From assembly GCA_036508635.1 (NCBI GenBank), contig DATCGY010000324.1, positions 1-5,473 on the forward strand: a DNA stretch of 5,473 bases, given 5' to 3'. The notes beneath the pieces were generated by a model, which searched no databases, was not told the DNA's origin, and saw only the letters and a program-made list of their open reading frames with translations. A program made the position numbers and the translations under genes. This document shows positions 1 through 5,267 of the stretch, piece by piece. The stretch is from FEN-727 sp036508635 (lineage in GTDB: Bacteria; Actinomycetota; Geothermincolia; Fen-727; Anoxymicrobiaceae). The number at the start of each line of letters is the position of its first letter. Position 1 is the first letter of the stretch.

Positions 1-349
1 AGAGTATCCCGACGCCAAGAACGAGAAGCACTGCCGGCACCCATCTTTCCGCCGGAGTTGCTCGAGCGGCAGATACCGTGCCCGTCCAAGGTGCCTCCCG
101 CCCGCTGACGGTTGACGCGCGCGCGGGACCGGCGCTTCGGACCTTTTGCGTTGCCGCCCGATCGAGCCCTGCCCGCGAGCCGCCGGTATCAGCATTTGAC
201 GTCCGGATTTGGGAATCGACGGACCCCGGTCTCGAGCGCACCGGTGAGCCCGCCGGATTCGCGGGCCGCCCGACGAGCTCGACGCCGCAGGTATGGCATT
301 TCTCGCAACCGCACCTCTGTTCGCGGCCGCAGTTGGGACAGTATGCCAT
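1..349 (-). CDS. Zinc-ribbon, linker and membrane-helix protein, 3' part cut off by window edge
   Basis: The reading frame starts with ATG at 349 and stays open for 116 codons to the left edge. Residues 1-22 are cysteine-rich (C4, C7, C13, C15, C18, C21). The CPNCG motif and a later CxxC (18-21) form a typical short zinc ribbon, with two extra cysteines between them. Residues about 28-100 are rich in Gly, Ser, Ala, Pro, Thr and Arg and look disordered. From W103 the chain turns hydrophobic (VPAVLLVLGVGIL), the likely start of a membrane helix that continues outside the window. The inferred layout is a cytoplasmic N-terminal zinc ribbon, a flexible linker, one membrane pass and an unseen C-terminal part. 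The start lies 23 bases after the glmS stop, with an AGGA 11 bases upstream and GGTGA closer, so it is probably cotranscribed with glmS. The substrate or partner is unknown. Plus-strand frames over the same bases lack domain-like sequence. A chance open frame is unlikely given the clean cysteine pattern placed exactly at the start. Confidence 0.75.
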   Translation of the reverse strand, partial: MAYCPNCGREQRCGCEKCHTCGVELVGRPANPAGSPVRSRPGSVDSQIRTSNADTGGSRAGLDRAATQKVRSAGPARASTVSGREAPWTGTVSAARATPAERWVPAVLLVLGVGIL

Positions 350-363
350 CGCGTCACCGGTCC

Positions 364-380
364 TGGAGTCGGTCACTCCA
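364..380 (-). other. Small hairpin spanning the glmS stop codon
   Basis: TGGAGT (364-369) and ACTCCA (375-380) form a perfect 6-bp inverted repeat with a 5-base loop. It covers the glmS stop codon (373-375) and ends just before the AGGA that could serve the next gene. There is no T-tract, so it is not an intrinsic terminator. It might modulate translation of the downstream zinc-ribbon gene, but a 6-bp arm may also be chance. Confidence 0.3.
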
Positions 381-2202
381 CAGTCACTGTCTTGGCGAGG
401 TTTCGAGGTTGGTCGACGTTGCATCCTCTCAGCTTCGCCACGTGATAGGCGAGCATCTGCAGCGGGACAACGGTCAGCAACGGGTAGAGCATCTCGCGCG
501 TTTCCGGCACCCAGATGACGTCATCGACGATATCGCCGATCTCTTCGTCTCCCCGCGTCGCTACAGCCAGGACCGGGGCTCCACGCGCTTTCACCTCTTC
601 AATGTTGCTGATCATCTTTTCATACACGGAATCCCGCGTCGCTATCACGACGACGGGCACTCCACCGTCGAGAAGCGCTATCGGCCCATGTTTCATCTCC
701 CCCGCCGGGTAACCCTCGGCGTGGATGTAGCTTATCTCTTTGAGCTTGAGCGCTCCCTCCATCGCCACGGGATAACCCACGCTCCTGCCCAGAAAGAGGA
801 AGTCGTCGCATTGGTGATACTTGCGTGCGCATTCGTGCACGCTTGATTCAGATGCGAGAACCTCTTCGATCTTGGACGGTATCGCCCTCAGGTCGGCGAC
901 AATCGAGCTGTACCTCTCGTCGCTGATGGCGCCCCTGAGGCGTCCAAGGTACAACGCCAGCAGGTACATCGCGGTCACCTGGGCCGCAAACGTCTTTGTC
1001 GCCGCCACGCCGATCTCGGGGCCCGCGTGCGTATAGATGACCCCTTCCGCCTCACGGGTCATCTGGCTGCCGATGGTGTTGGTCACGGCGATGACCCGCG
1101 CCCCGCGCTTTTCGGCCTCCCGGACCCCCGCGAGGGTATCCATGGTCTCACCGGACTGGCTGATCGCGACCACGAGATCCTCGTGATTGACGACCAGGTT
1201 GCGATACCGGAACTCGCTCGCGATCTCGATCTCGACCGGGATGGAGACCCAGCGTTCGAACAGGTACTTCGCCAGCAGGCCCGCGTGGAACGCCGTCCCG
1301 CACGCGACTACGGCTATCCGCCTCAGGTTGCGCGCCTGTTCTGATGTCAGGCTCAGCTGGTCGAACGAGACCCTGTTCCCAGGATTGAACTTGTCGCGCA
1401 ACGTATCGGCGACAGCCTGTGGCTGCTCGAATATCTCTTTCAGCATGAAGTCCTCGTAGCCGCCTTTTTCGGCGGCATCGAGGTCCCAATCAATTTCGGC
1501 AAGCTGGCGTGTAATCAGGCTGCCATCCAGGTCCGTCAGGTTATATCCGCCGCGGTCGACCTCCAGCAACTCGTTGTCTTCGAGGAACAGGACGCTGCGC
1601 GTCTGGGAAAGAAACGCCGGAACAGCCGAAGCGACGAAGTACTCTCCGTCACCAACCCCAAGGGCCAGGGGGCTGTCGCGCCGGGCCGCCACCAGCACAC
1701 CGGGCTGGTCCCTGTGGATCGCGACGATGGCGAAAGCGCCTTCGACTCTCTTCAGCGCGGTACAAAGCGCCTGTGCGAGGTCACCGGTGTAGTTTTCTTC
1801 GATGAGGTGGGCGATCGTCTCGCTGTCCGTCTGCGAACGGAACTCATGGCCTGAAGCGATGAGCTCGGCACGAAGCTGGACGAAGTTCTCTATTATTCCG
1901 TTATGGACCACGGCGACGTCGTTTTTGCAGTCGAGGTGAGGATGCGCGTTGATGCGGGTGGGCGCCCCATGAGTTGCCCAGCGCGTATGCCCGATGCCGA
2001 TGCTGCCATGAAGGTCGAAGTTCTCCAGCTCGCGCCCGAGCGCGTCGAGGTTGCCGACGGCGCGAATGCACGTCAACTCTTTTTTTGGTGAGATCACGCA
2101 CATTCCCGCGGAGTCGTAACCGCGATATTCCAACCGGCGCAACCCGTCGTAAAGGATCTGCTCGGCCTGTCTTTCACCAAGGTACCCGACTATTCCACAC
2201 AT
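373..2202 (-). CDS. glmS: Glutamine-fructose-6-phosphate aminotransferase (isomerizing)
   Basis: GlmS makes glucosamine-6-phosphate from fructose-6-phosphate and glutamine in the cytoplasm, the committed step towards UDP-GlcNAc. The 609-residue length is normal for the family. Residues 1 to about 230 form a class II glutamine amidotransferase domain: the nucleophile C2 is exposed after Met removal (MCGIVGY), followed by HTRWATHG (72-79), HNG (100-102) and D126 in SQTDSE. Two SIS sugar-isomerase domains follow, with CGTAFHAG (301-308) and SQSGET (349-354) in the first and LGRSVGYPVAMEGALKLKEI (471-490) in the second. E489 and H505 match the catalytic isomerase residues, and the C-terminus LAKTVTVE carries the family's lysine (K604). 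All key residues are present. The ATG at 2202 is fixed by the need for C2. It lies 23 bases after the glmM stop with only a weak Shine-Dalgarno (GGGTAGG), consistent with readthrough from glmM. The gap is far too short to hold a glmS ribozyme. Confidence 0.98.
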   Translation of the reverse strand: MCGIVGYLGERQAEQILYDGLRRLEYRGYDSAGMCVISPKKELTCIRAVGNLDALGRELENFDLHGSIGIGHTRWATHGAPTRINAHPHLDCKNDVAVVHNGIIENFVQLRAELIASGHEFRSQTDSETIAHLIEENYTGDLAQALCTALKRVEGAFAIVAIHRDQPGVLVAARRDSPLALGVGDGEYFVASAVPAFLSQTRSVLFLEDNELLEVDRGGYNLTDLDGSLITRQLAEIDWDLDAAEKGGYEDFMLKEIFEQPQAVADTLRDKFNPGNRVSFDQLSLTSEQARNLRRIAVVACGTAFHAGLLAKYLFERWVSIPVEIEIASEFRYRNLVVNHEDLVVAISQSGETMDTLAGVREAEKRGARVIAVTNTIGSQMTREAEGVIYTHAGPEIGVAATKTFAAQVTAMYLLALYLGRLRGAISDERYSSIVADLRAIPSKIEEVLASESSVHECARKYHQCDDFLFLGRSVGYPVAMEGALKLKEISYIHAEGYPAGEMKHGPIALLDGGVPVVVIATRDSVYEKMISNIEEVKARGAPVLAVATRGDEEIGDIVDDVIWVPETREMLYPLLTVVPLQMLAYHVAKLRGCNVDQPRNLAKTVTVE

Positions 2203-2225
2203 GGCCTACCCGCGCGTATCCCAGC

Positions 2226-3551
2226 TCATTTGTCGAGATCCTCCAGAATCGCATCCGCTATGAGCCGCGCTATCTCTTCTGCTTTGCGCTGGCTCGACGC
2301 CTCCACCATCACGCGCTCCACCGGTTCGGTTCCCGATTGGCGCACAAGGATTCTTCCCTTTTCGCCCAGTTCTCGCTCACACCTTTTTATTGTCTCCCAG
2401 GCGGGCATCTCTTTGCTCAACCTGCGTCCGGATTTGGAGCGGACGTTGAGCAGCACCTGCGGATATTTCTTCATGATGTTGGAAAGGGTGGAAAGCCGCT
2501 CACCGGTCTCCTTGACGATACCAGCCACCATTAGCGCCGTAAGCGTTCCGTCACCGGTGGAGGCGTGCTCGCGGAAGATGATATGCCCGGATTGCTCTCC
2601 ACCCAGTACCGCGCCGGTCGCAAGCATCTCCTCCATCACGTAGCGGTCGCCGACCTGAGCCTGCACCGACTCGATACCCGCTTCTTCAATCGCCCTGTGA
2701 AACCCGAGGTTGCTCATCACCGTTGAAACCACCACCGGTGGGTGCAGCAGGTTGCGTTCCGTCAGGTAGCGAGCGGTTATTGCCATTATGAAATCGCCGT
2801 CGCGCGCCTCGCCTTTCTCATCGACGCTGACGCATCGGTCGGCATCACCGTCGAGGGCAAATCCCAGATCCGCATGCCAGCTTCTTACCAGCTCGGCGAC
2901 GCGCTCCGGGTGAGTCGACCCGCAGTCGAGGTTGATGTTCCTGCCGTCGGGCTCGGCGCCTATCGTCTCTATACTGGCCCCGATCTCCGTGAAAGCCATC
3001 GGGCACACCTTGTAGGCCGCTCCGTTGGCGCAATCGAGCGCCACGCGGAAACCTTCGAGGTCGAAGTTCACACATTCCAGCAGGTGCTCGACGTACCGCA
3101 GCTCAGCGTCCTCGATCATTTCCGCGCTGCCGACCGGCCGTGAATCCTCGGCCAGCTCGAGCCCCTCGAACTCGGCCTCTATCGCCTTTTCGGTGTCATC
3201 CGGCAGCTTGACCCCACCCGGACCGAAGAACTTGATTCCGTTGTCTTTGAACTGGTTATGTGACGCCGATATCACCACGCCTGCGGTTGCATCGAAGTCT
3301 TCGGTAAGGAAGGCAACCGCGGGTGTGGGGATCACGCCGGCCAGGAGTACGCGCGCCCCTTCTGAAAGCAGGCCGGCCACGAGCGCGGATTCGAGCATCT
3401 GTCCCGATTCGCGCGTGTCCCGTCCCACAACAACGAGGCTGTCACCGGGGAACGCGCGGACCGCGGCCCGGCCGAGCCTCAACGCCAGCTCCGCGGTCAG
3501 ATCGCGGTTTGCTTCTCCCCTGACGCCATCAGTCCCAAAGTACTTTTTCAA
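2226..3551 (-). CDS. glmM: Phosphoglucosamine mutase
   Basis: GlmM converts glucosamine-6-phosphate to glucosamine-1-phosphate, the step after GlmS in UDP-GlcNAc synthesis. I start it at TTG 3551 (441 residues). This gives the standard N-terminus KKYFGTDGVRG, with a GGAGG at 3556-3560 just upstream. An in-frame extension to 3644 adds 31 residues unlike the family. Landmarks in alpha-D-phosphohexomutase order are: RDTRESG (44-50); the phosphoserine loop SASHN (95-99) with catalytic S97; the Mg-binding loop DGDADR (234-239); the sugar-binding loop GGEQSGH (317-323), which with its Glu-Ser pair is typical of this superfamily; and the C-terminal phosphate-binding loop RQSGTEP (404-410). The DGDADR form and the neighbouring glmS favour GlmM over phosphomannomutase or phosphoglucomutase. 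The enzyme needs phosphorylation of S97 to be active, as known for the family. It ends 23 bases before glmS, so the two form a pathway pair. Confidence 0.96.
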   Translation of the reverse strand: MKKYFGTDGVRGEANRDLTAELALRLGRAAVRAFPGDSLVVVGRDTRESGQMLESALVAGLLSEGARVLLAGVIPTPAVAFLTEDFDATAGVVISASHNQFKDNGIKFFGPGGVKLPDDTEKAIEAEFEGLELAEDSRPVGSAEMIEDAELRYVEHLLECVNFDLEGFRVALDCANGAAYKVCPMAFTEIGASIETIGAEPDGRNINLDCGSTHPERVAELVRSWHADLGFALDGDADRCVSVDEKGEARDGDFIMAITARYLTERNLLHPPVVVSTVMSNLGFHRAIEEAGIESVQAQVGDRYVMEEMLATGAVLGGEQSGHIIFREHASTGDGTLTALMVAGIVKETGERLSTLSNIMKKYPQVLLNVRSKSGRRLSKEMPAWETIKRCERELGEKGRILVRQSGTEPVERVMVEASSQRKAEEIARLIADAILEDLDK

Positions 3552-3555
3552 TGAA

Positions 3556-3560
3556 CCTCC
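3556..3560 (-). promoter_or_regulatory. glmM ribosome binding site (decides a TTG start)
   Basis: GGAGG on the minus strand is followed by four bases (TTCA) and then TTG at 3551. The site is the strongest Shine-Dalgarno in this stretch and coincides with the conserved N-terminus of GlmM. It therefore supports the TTG over the longer in-frame start at 3644. The spacing is slightly short. Confidence 0.75.
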
Positions 3561-3583
3561 GAAGCCGCACCAGATATGCAAGC

Positions 3584-3592
3584 ATGATACCA
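3584..3592 (-). promoter_or_regulatory. Possible extended -10 promoter for glmM-glmS
   Basis: Reading the minus strand, TGGTATCAT fits an extended -10 element (TGn followed by TATCAT, 5 of 6 to TATAAT). It would place a transcription start near 3577, about 25 bases before the TTG of glmM and just upstream of the GGAGG. No good -35 box is seen 17 bases upstream (TCCAAG). Its placement downstream of a terminator-like hairpin makes an internal promoter reasonable, but the motif alone is weak evidence. Confidence 0.35.
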
Positions 3593-3666
3593 CTACAATG
3601 TTCGGGCTTGGATACCCGCCATCCTTCTGCTGGATTGGATGCACCGTAGTTCAATACATGCATCGT

Positions 3667-3698
3667 GAAAACGTCCCCGCGCAGAGCCGTGGGGACGT
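3667..3698 (-). terminator. Terminator-like hairpin between rpsI and glmM
   Basis: A perfect 8-bp inverted repeat, ACGTCCCC (3671-3678) and GGGGACGT (3691-3698), has a 12-base loop. On the minus strand the 3' arm runs into TTT and then CACG, giving four Ts counting the last stem base. The GC-rich stem is strong but the T-tract is short, so this is probably a partial terminator. It would reduce readthrough from the abundant ribosomal-protein message into glmM-glmS. It lies about 65 bases after the rpsI stop. Confidence 0.55.
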
Positions 3699-3764
3699 GC
3701 GCGAATGCGCGTGAAAGCCTGCTTATGGGTTGGCGCGAAAGATGTGTGACTGGCGCGCGATCGG

Positions 3765-4157
3765 CTAGCGTTTCGAGAACTGCGGGCGCTTGCGGGCACC
3801 CTTGAGCCCGTACTTCTTGCGCTCTTTCATGCGAGAGTCGCGAGTCAGGAAACCGCTTTTCTTGAGCTCTCCCCTGAGCGTCTCGTCAGACTCGACCAGG
3901 GCCCTGGCGATCCCGAGGCGTAGCGCACCGGCCTGCCCGGTCATCCCGCCACCCTCGAGCTTGGCAACCACGTCGAAGTTGCCTTTCAGCTCCAGGTGTA
4001 CCAGGGGGGCGAGTGCCTCTATGCGGTGCCTCTTGTTGGGGAAGAAGTCCTCGAGGGTCCTTCCGTTCACCGTTACCTCACCGGTGCCGGTATACAGGCG
4101 AACCCTTGCGACCGATTCTTTGCGACGGCCTGTTCCTCTTTGGAATTCCTCTGACAA
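3765..4157 (-). CDS. rpsI: 30S ribosomal protein S9
   Basis: The 130-residue length is normal for bacterial S9 (uS9). The N-terminal TGRRKESVARVRLYTGTGEV, the central LEGGGMTGQAGALRLGIARAL (residues about 67-87) and the lysine/arginine-rich end GLKGARKRPQFSKR are diagnostic. The C-terminal tail ending in SKR is the part of S9 that, in known ribosomes, reaches the P-site tRNA. The start is TTG at 4157 with AGGGA (4165-4169) seven bases upstream; no ATG gives a better N-terminus. The gene starts 10 bases after the rplM stop, and the Shine-Dalgarno overlaps that stop, so the two are likely translationally coupled. This matches the almost universal bacterial L13-S9 pair. Confidence 0.98.
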   Translation of the reverse strand: MSEEFQRGTGRRKESVARVRLYTGTGEVTVNGRTLEDFFPNKRHRIEALAPLVHLELKGNFDVVAKLEGGGMTGQAGALRLGIARALVESDETLRGELKKSGFLTRDSRMKERKKYGLKGARKRPQFSKR

Positions 4158-4164
4158 TGTAAGT

Positions 4165-4169
4165 TCCCT
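4165..4169 (-). promoter_or_regulatory. rpsI ribosome binding site overlapping the rplM stop codon
   Basis: AGGGA on the minus strand begins inside the rplM TAG stop (4168-4170) and sits seven bases before the TTG start of rpsI. It supports the TTG as the start. It also implies that ribosomes ending rplM open or occupy the rpsI initiation site, which would couple L13 and S9 output. Confidence 0.7.
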
Positions 4170-4623
4170 ATCCCTCGAACTTCAACGGTTCGGGTTGCTG
4201 CGCGGTATGAGGATGCTCGCTTCCCGCGTACACGTGGAGCTTGCGAAGCATCGCGCTACCGAGACGGTTCTTCGGCAGCATTCCCCTGACCGCGTTCATC
4301 ACTATCTGCTCGGGACGGCTGGCCTTCAGATCATTGTACGAGGTCTCGGTCAGGCCCCCCGGGTATCCACTGTGTCGGTAGTAGACCTTCTGGTTCTCTT
4401 TGTCGCCCGTCAGCACGACCTTGTCAGCATTGATGACGATAACGAAGTCGCCGGTATCCATGCTCGGCGTATAGATCGCCTTGTGCTTTCCCCTGAGCAC
4501 CGTGGCCACACTTGTGGCAAGCCTGCCGAGGACCTGTCCTTCGGCATCCACCACGTACCACTTGCGCGCAATATCTTTCGGCTTCGCCGAATAAGTATTC
4601 TTGGTCAGTTTCAGATGAGCCAT
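4168..4623 (-). CDS. rplM: 50S ribosomal protein L13
   Basis: The 151-residue product is bacterial uL13, an early-assembly protein of the large subunit. Diagnostic blocks are KWYVVDAEGQVLGRLAT (near residues 21-37), GDFVIVINADKVVLTG, the RHSGYPGGL block, AVRGMLPKNRLG and the C-terminal LHVYAGSEHPHTAQQP. I choose ATG 4623 because a GAGGA (4629-4633) lies five bases upstream and family similarity begins a few residues later. A longer in-frame extension to 4758 would run back through the leader hairpin and the promoter, so it cannot be part of the message. The N-terminus (MAHLKLTKNTYSAKP) is a few residues longer than the shortest L13 proteins, a common variation. It is the first gene of the rplM-rpsI unit, driven by the promoter at 4672-4700. 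Confidence 0.98.
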   Translation of the reverse strand: MAHLKLTKNTYSAKPKDIARKWYVVDAEGQVLGRLATSVATVLRGKHKAIYTPSMDTGDFVIVINADKVVLTGDKENQKVYYRHSGYPGGLTETSYNDLKASRPEQIVMNAVRGMLPKNRLGSAMLRKLHVYAGSEHPHTAQQPEPLKFEG

Positions 4624-4628
4624 TTTAT

Positions 4629-4633
4629 TCCTC
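4629..4633 (-). promoter_or_regulatory. rplM ribosome binding site
   Basis: GAGGA on the minus strand sits five bases before ATG 4623, in an A/T-rich spacer (ATAAA). It lies only a few bases after the U-tract of the leader hairpin, so folding or protein binding at the hairpin could affect ribosome access. Confidence 0.8.
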
Positions 4634-4635
4634 GC

Positions 4636-4660
4636 AAAAATGACGCCCAACCGGGCGTCA
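4636..4660 (-). promoter_or_regulatory. Leader hairpin with U-tract before rplM (candidate attenuator or L13 autoregulatory site)
   Basis: TGACGCCC (4641-4648) and GGGCGTCA (4653-4660) form a perfect 8-bp stem with a 4-base loop. On the minus strand the stem is followed at once by five Ts (4640-4636), then GCGAGGA and the start codon. It has the form of an intrinsic terminator, but it sits inside the rplM leader, only about five bases from the predicted transcription start, with no minus-strand gene just upstream that would need it. In Firmicutes, L13 is known to control its own operon through a leader RNA. This much shorter hairpin could play a similar part, or simply shield the 5' end of the mRNA from decay. 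The structure is certain; the function is inferred. Confidence 0.65.
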
Positions 4661-4671
4661 ATGTATGTTGA

Positions 4672-4700
4672 ATAATAGGTTAACGGCGTTCCAGTGTCAA
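4672..4700 (-). promoter_or_regulatory. Sigma-70-type promoter of rplM-rpsI
   Basis: On the minus strand a perfect -35 box TTGACA (4700-4695) is followed by a 17-base spacer and TATTAT (4677-4672), 5 of 6 to the -10 consensus. The predicted transcription start is near 4664-4666, giving a leader of about 42 bases. Near-consensus boxes with ideal spacing are expected for a ribosomal-protein operon. This promoter also argues against any translation start upstream of 4665 for rplM. Confidence 0.85.
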
Positions 4701-4922
4701 ATCGGCGCATCGACTCACAATAAATGCACTCCAAGCGGATTCGTTGCCTCAAAAACAAGAAGTACTCGAGCGATTTAACCTTCCGCCCACCCGCTTCCCC
4801 CTTTTGCCCGACGCATCCCAGATCTCCCCGTTCGGTTGTATCGGCATAGCAATTCGATCAGTACTTGTTCTGCAAACGAAGAGCTTTTTCGCTCGACGCT
4901 CGCCCTGCGGGGACTCGGGGAC
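4701..4922. other. Divergent intergenic region with no recognised gene
   Basis: This is the rest of the roughly 300-base gap between rplM and the plus-strand small ORF. I see no tRNA, no protein with family-like sequence and no convincing plus-strand promoter. The short frames that cross it either overlap the rplM promoter or read as arginine- and serine-rich noise. It may hold upstream activating sequence for the strong rplM promoter or an unseen promoter for the small gene. Confidence 0.5.
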
Positions 4923-5129
4923 ATGAAGGAGATCGTTCTAAACCGCCGCAGGCTCGAGATGCGCCTCGACAACGCCGCGCTGCACCTCCTTGTGATCGGC
5001 ATGATGCAGGGTATATTCGACTCTTACATGGGTACTGATTCTGCCGTGGAGTGGGAGCTTTCAGCCGACGGATCTCTCGAGCTCGCCGTTTCCCGCCGCA
5101 TAGCCGCTATCGATCTCCGCACCGCCTGA
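4923..5129 (+). CDS. Small hypothetical protein (68 aa)
   Basis: I do not recognise a family. ATG 4923 opens a 68-residue frame ending in TGA. The N-terminal half contains MKEIVLNRRRLEMRLDN followed by a hydrophobic, probably helical stretch (residues 18-33, AALHLLVIGMMQGIFD). The second half alternates in a strand-like way (AVEWELSADGSLELAV, 41-56) before a short basic tail. It looks like a compact alpha/beta fragment, with no signal peptide and no clear membrane segment. The codons mostly end in C or G as in the neighbouring genes, which supports real coding. The Shine-Dalgarno is poor (GGGG only two bases before ATG). Alternative starts are ATG 4959, with AGG six bases upstream, or a TTG at 4836 whose extra residues look non-coding. 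It diverges from rplM and converges on the partial amidase-like gene, so it is probably transcribed alone. It could be a remnant of a larger protein. Confidence 0.6.
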   Translation: MKEIVLNRRRLEMRLDNAALHLLVIGMMQGIFDSYMGTDSAVEWELSADGSLELAVSRRIAAIDLRTA

Positions 5130-5172
5130 AAAACATCACCTGCTCTCTACCAACTCCTCGCCCGTTCCAACT
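5130..5172. other. Short convergent spacer with no strong terminator
   Basis: After the TGA of the small plus-strand ORF the sequence shows no GC-rich hairpin followed by a T-run in the plus direction. If the small gene is expressed, its transcript may end in the inverted-repeat block that follows. Confidence 0.3.
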
Positions 5173-5248
5173 GTGCCGGAAAAACAAGCAGTGAAAACGC
5201 AAAAGTGTGTGTGACCTCAGTTTGCGTGACACCCAGGTGCCCGGCACC
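5173..5248. repeat. Nested inverted repeats resembling a REP-type element
   Basis: In the gap between two convergent genes there are three symmetric pieces. An outer pair, GTGCCGG (5173-5179) and CCGGCAC (5241-5247), encloses an inner pair, ACGCAAA (5197-5203) and TTTGCGT (5221-5227). The right end is itself a 13-base palindrome, GGTGCC-C-GGCACC (5236-5248). GTGAC also recurs (5211-5215 and 5226-5230). GGTGCC..GGCACC palindromes combined with GTGAC/ACACC words are typical of dispersed intergenic repeats mobilised by REP-associated tyrosine transposases, but no transposase is in view. On the minus strand the inner hairpin is followed by a short T-run, so it could also act as a weak terminator for the gene to its right. 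Confidence 0.5.
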
Positions 5249-5262
5249 ATTGACTCATTGAC
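5248..5262. repeat. Short direct repeat CATTGAC
   Basis: CATTGAC occurs twice, eight bases apart (5248-5254 and 5256-5262), immediately after the 13-base palindrome. It could be part of the repeat unit or a duplication at its edge. It is too short to interpret alone. Confidence 0.35.
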
Positions 5263-5267
5263 CAGGT

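Noticed and set aside
112..846. Plus-strand open frame (244 codons) over the left end
   Set aside because: It overlaps the C-terminal half of glmS and the zinc-ribbon frame on the other strand. The product is arginine- and serine-rich and domain-free, a typical shadow.
2203..2225. A glmS ribozyme or other riboswitch ahead of glmS
   Set aside because: Only 23 bases separate glmM and glmS, far too few for a glmS ribozyme, and the glmM frame before it is fully conserved coding sequence.
3552..3644. Longer GlmM starting at 3644
   Set aside because: The extra 31 residues are unlike the family N-terminus and cross the possible -10 element. TTG 3551 has GGAGG just upstream and gives the standard KKYFGTDG start.
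4641..4660. Hairpin as the terminator of an upstream minus-strand gene
   Set aside because: There is no minus-strand gene between the rplM promoter and 5268, and the hairpin lies downstream of the rplM promoter, so it belongs to the rplM leader.
3790..4671. Long plus-strand open frame (293 codons) opposite rpsI and rplM
   Set aside because: It is antisense to two certain ribosomal protein genes and its translation has no family-like features. High GC content reduces stop codons on the opposite strand.
4624..4758. N-terminal extension of L13 from an upstream in-frame start
   Set aside because: It would be encoded across the leader hairpin and the promoter itself, and matches nothing in the L13 family. 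ATG 4623 has a good Shine-Dalgarno.
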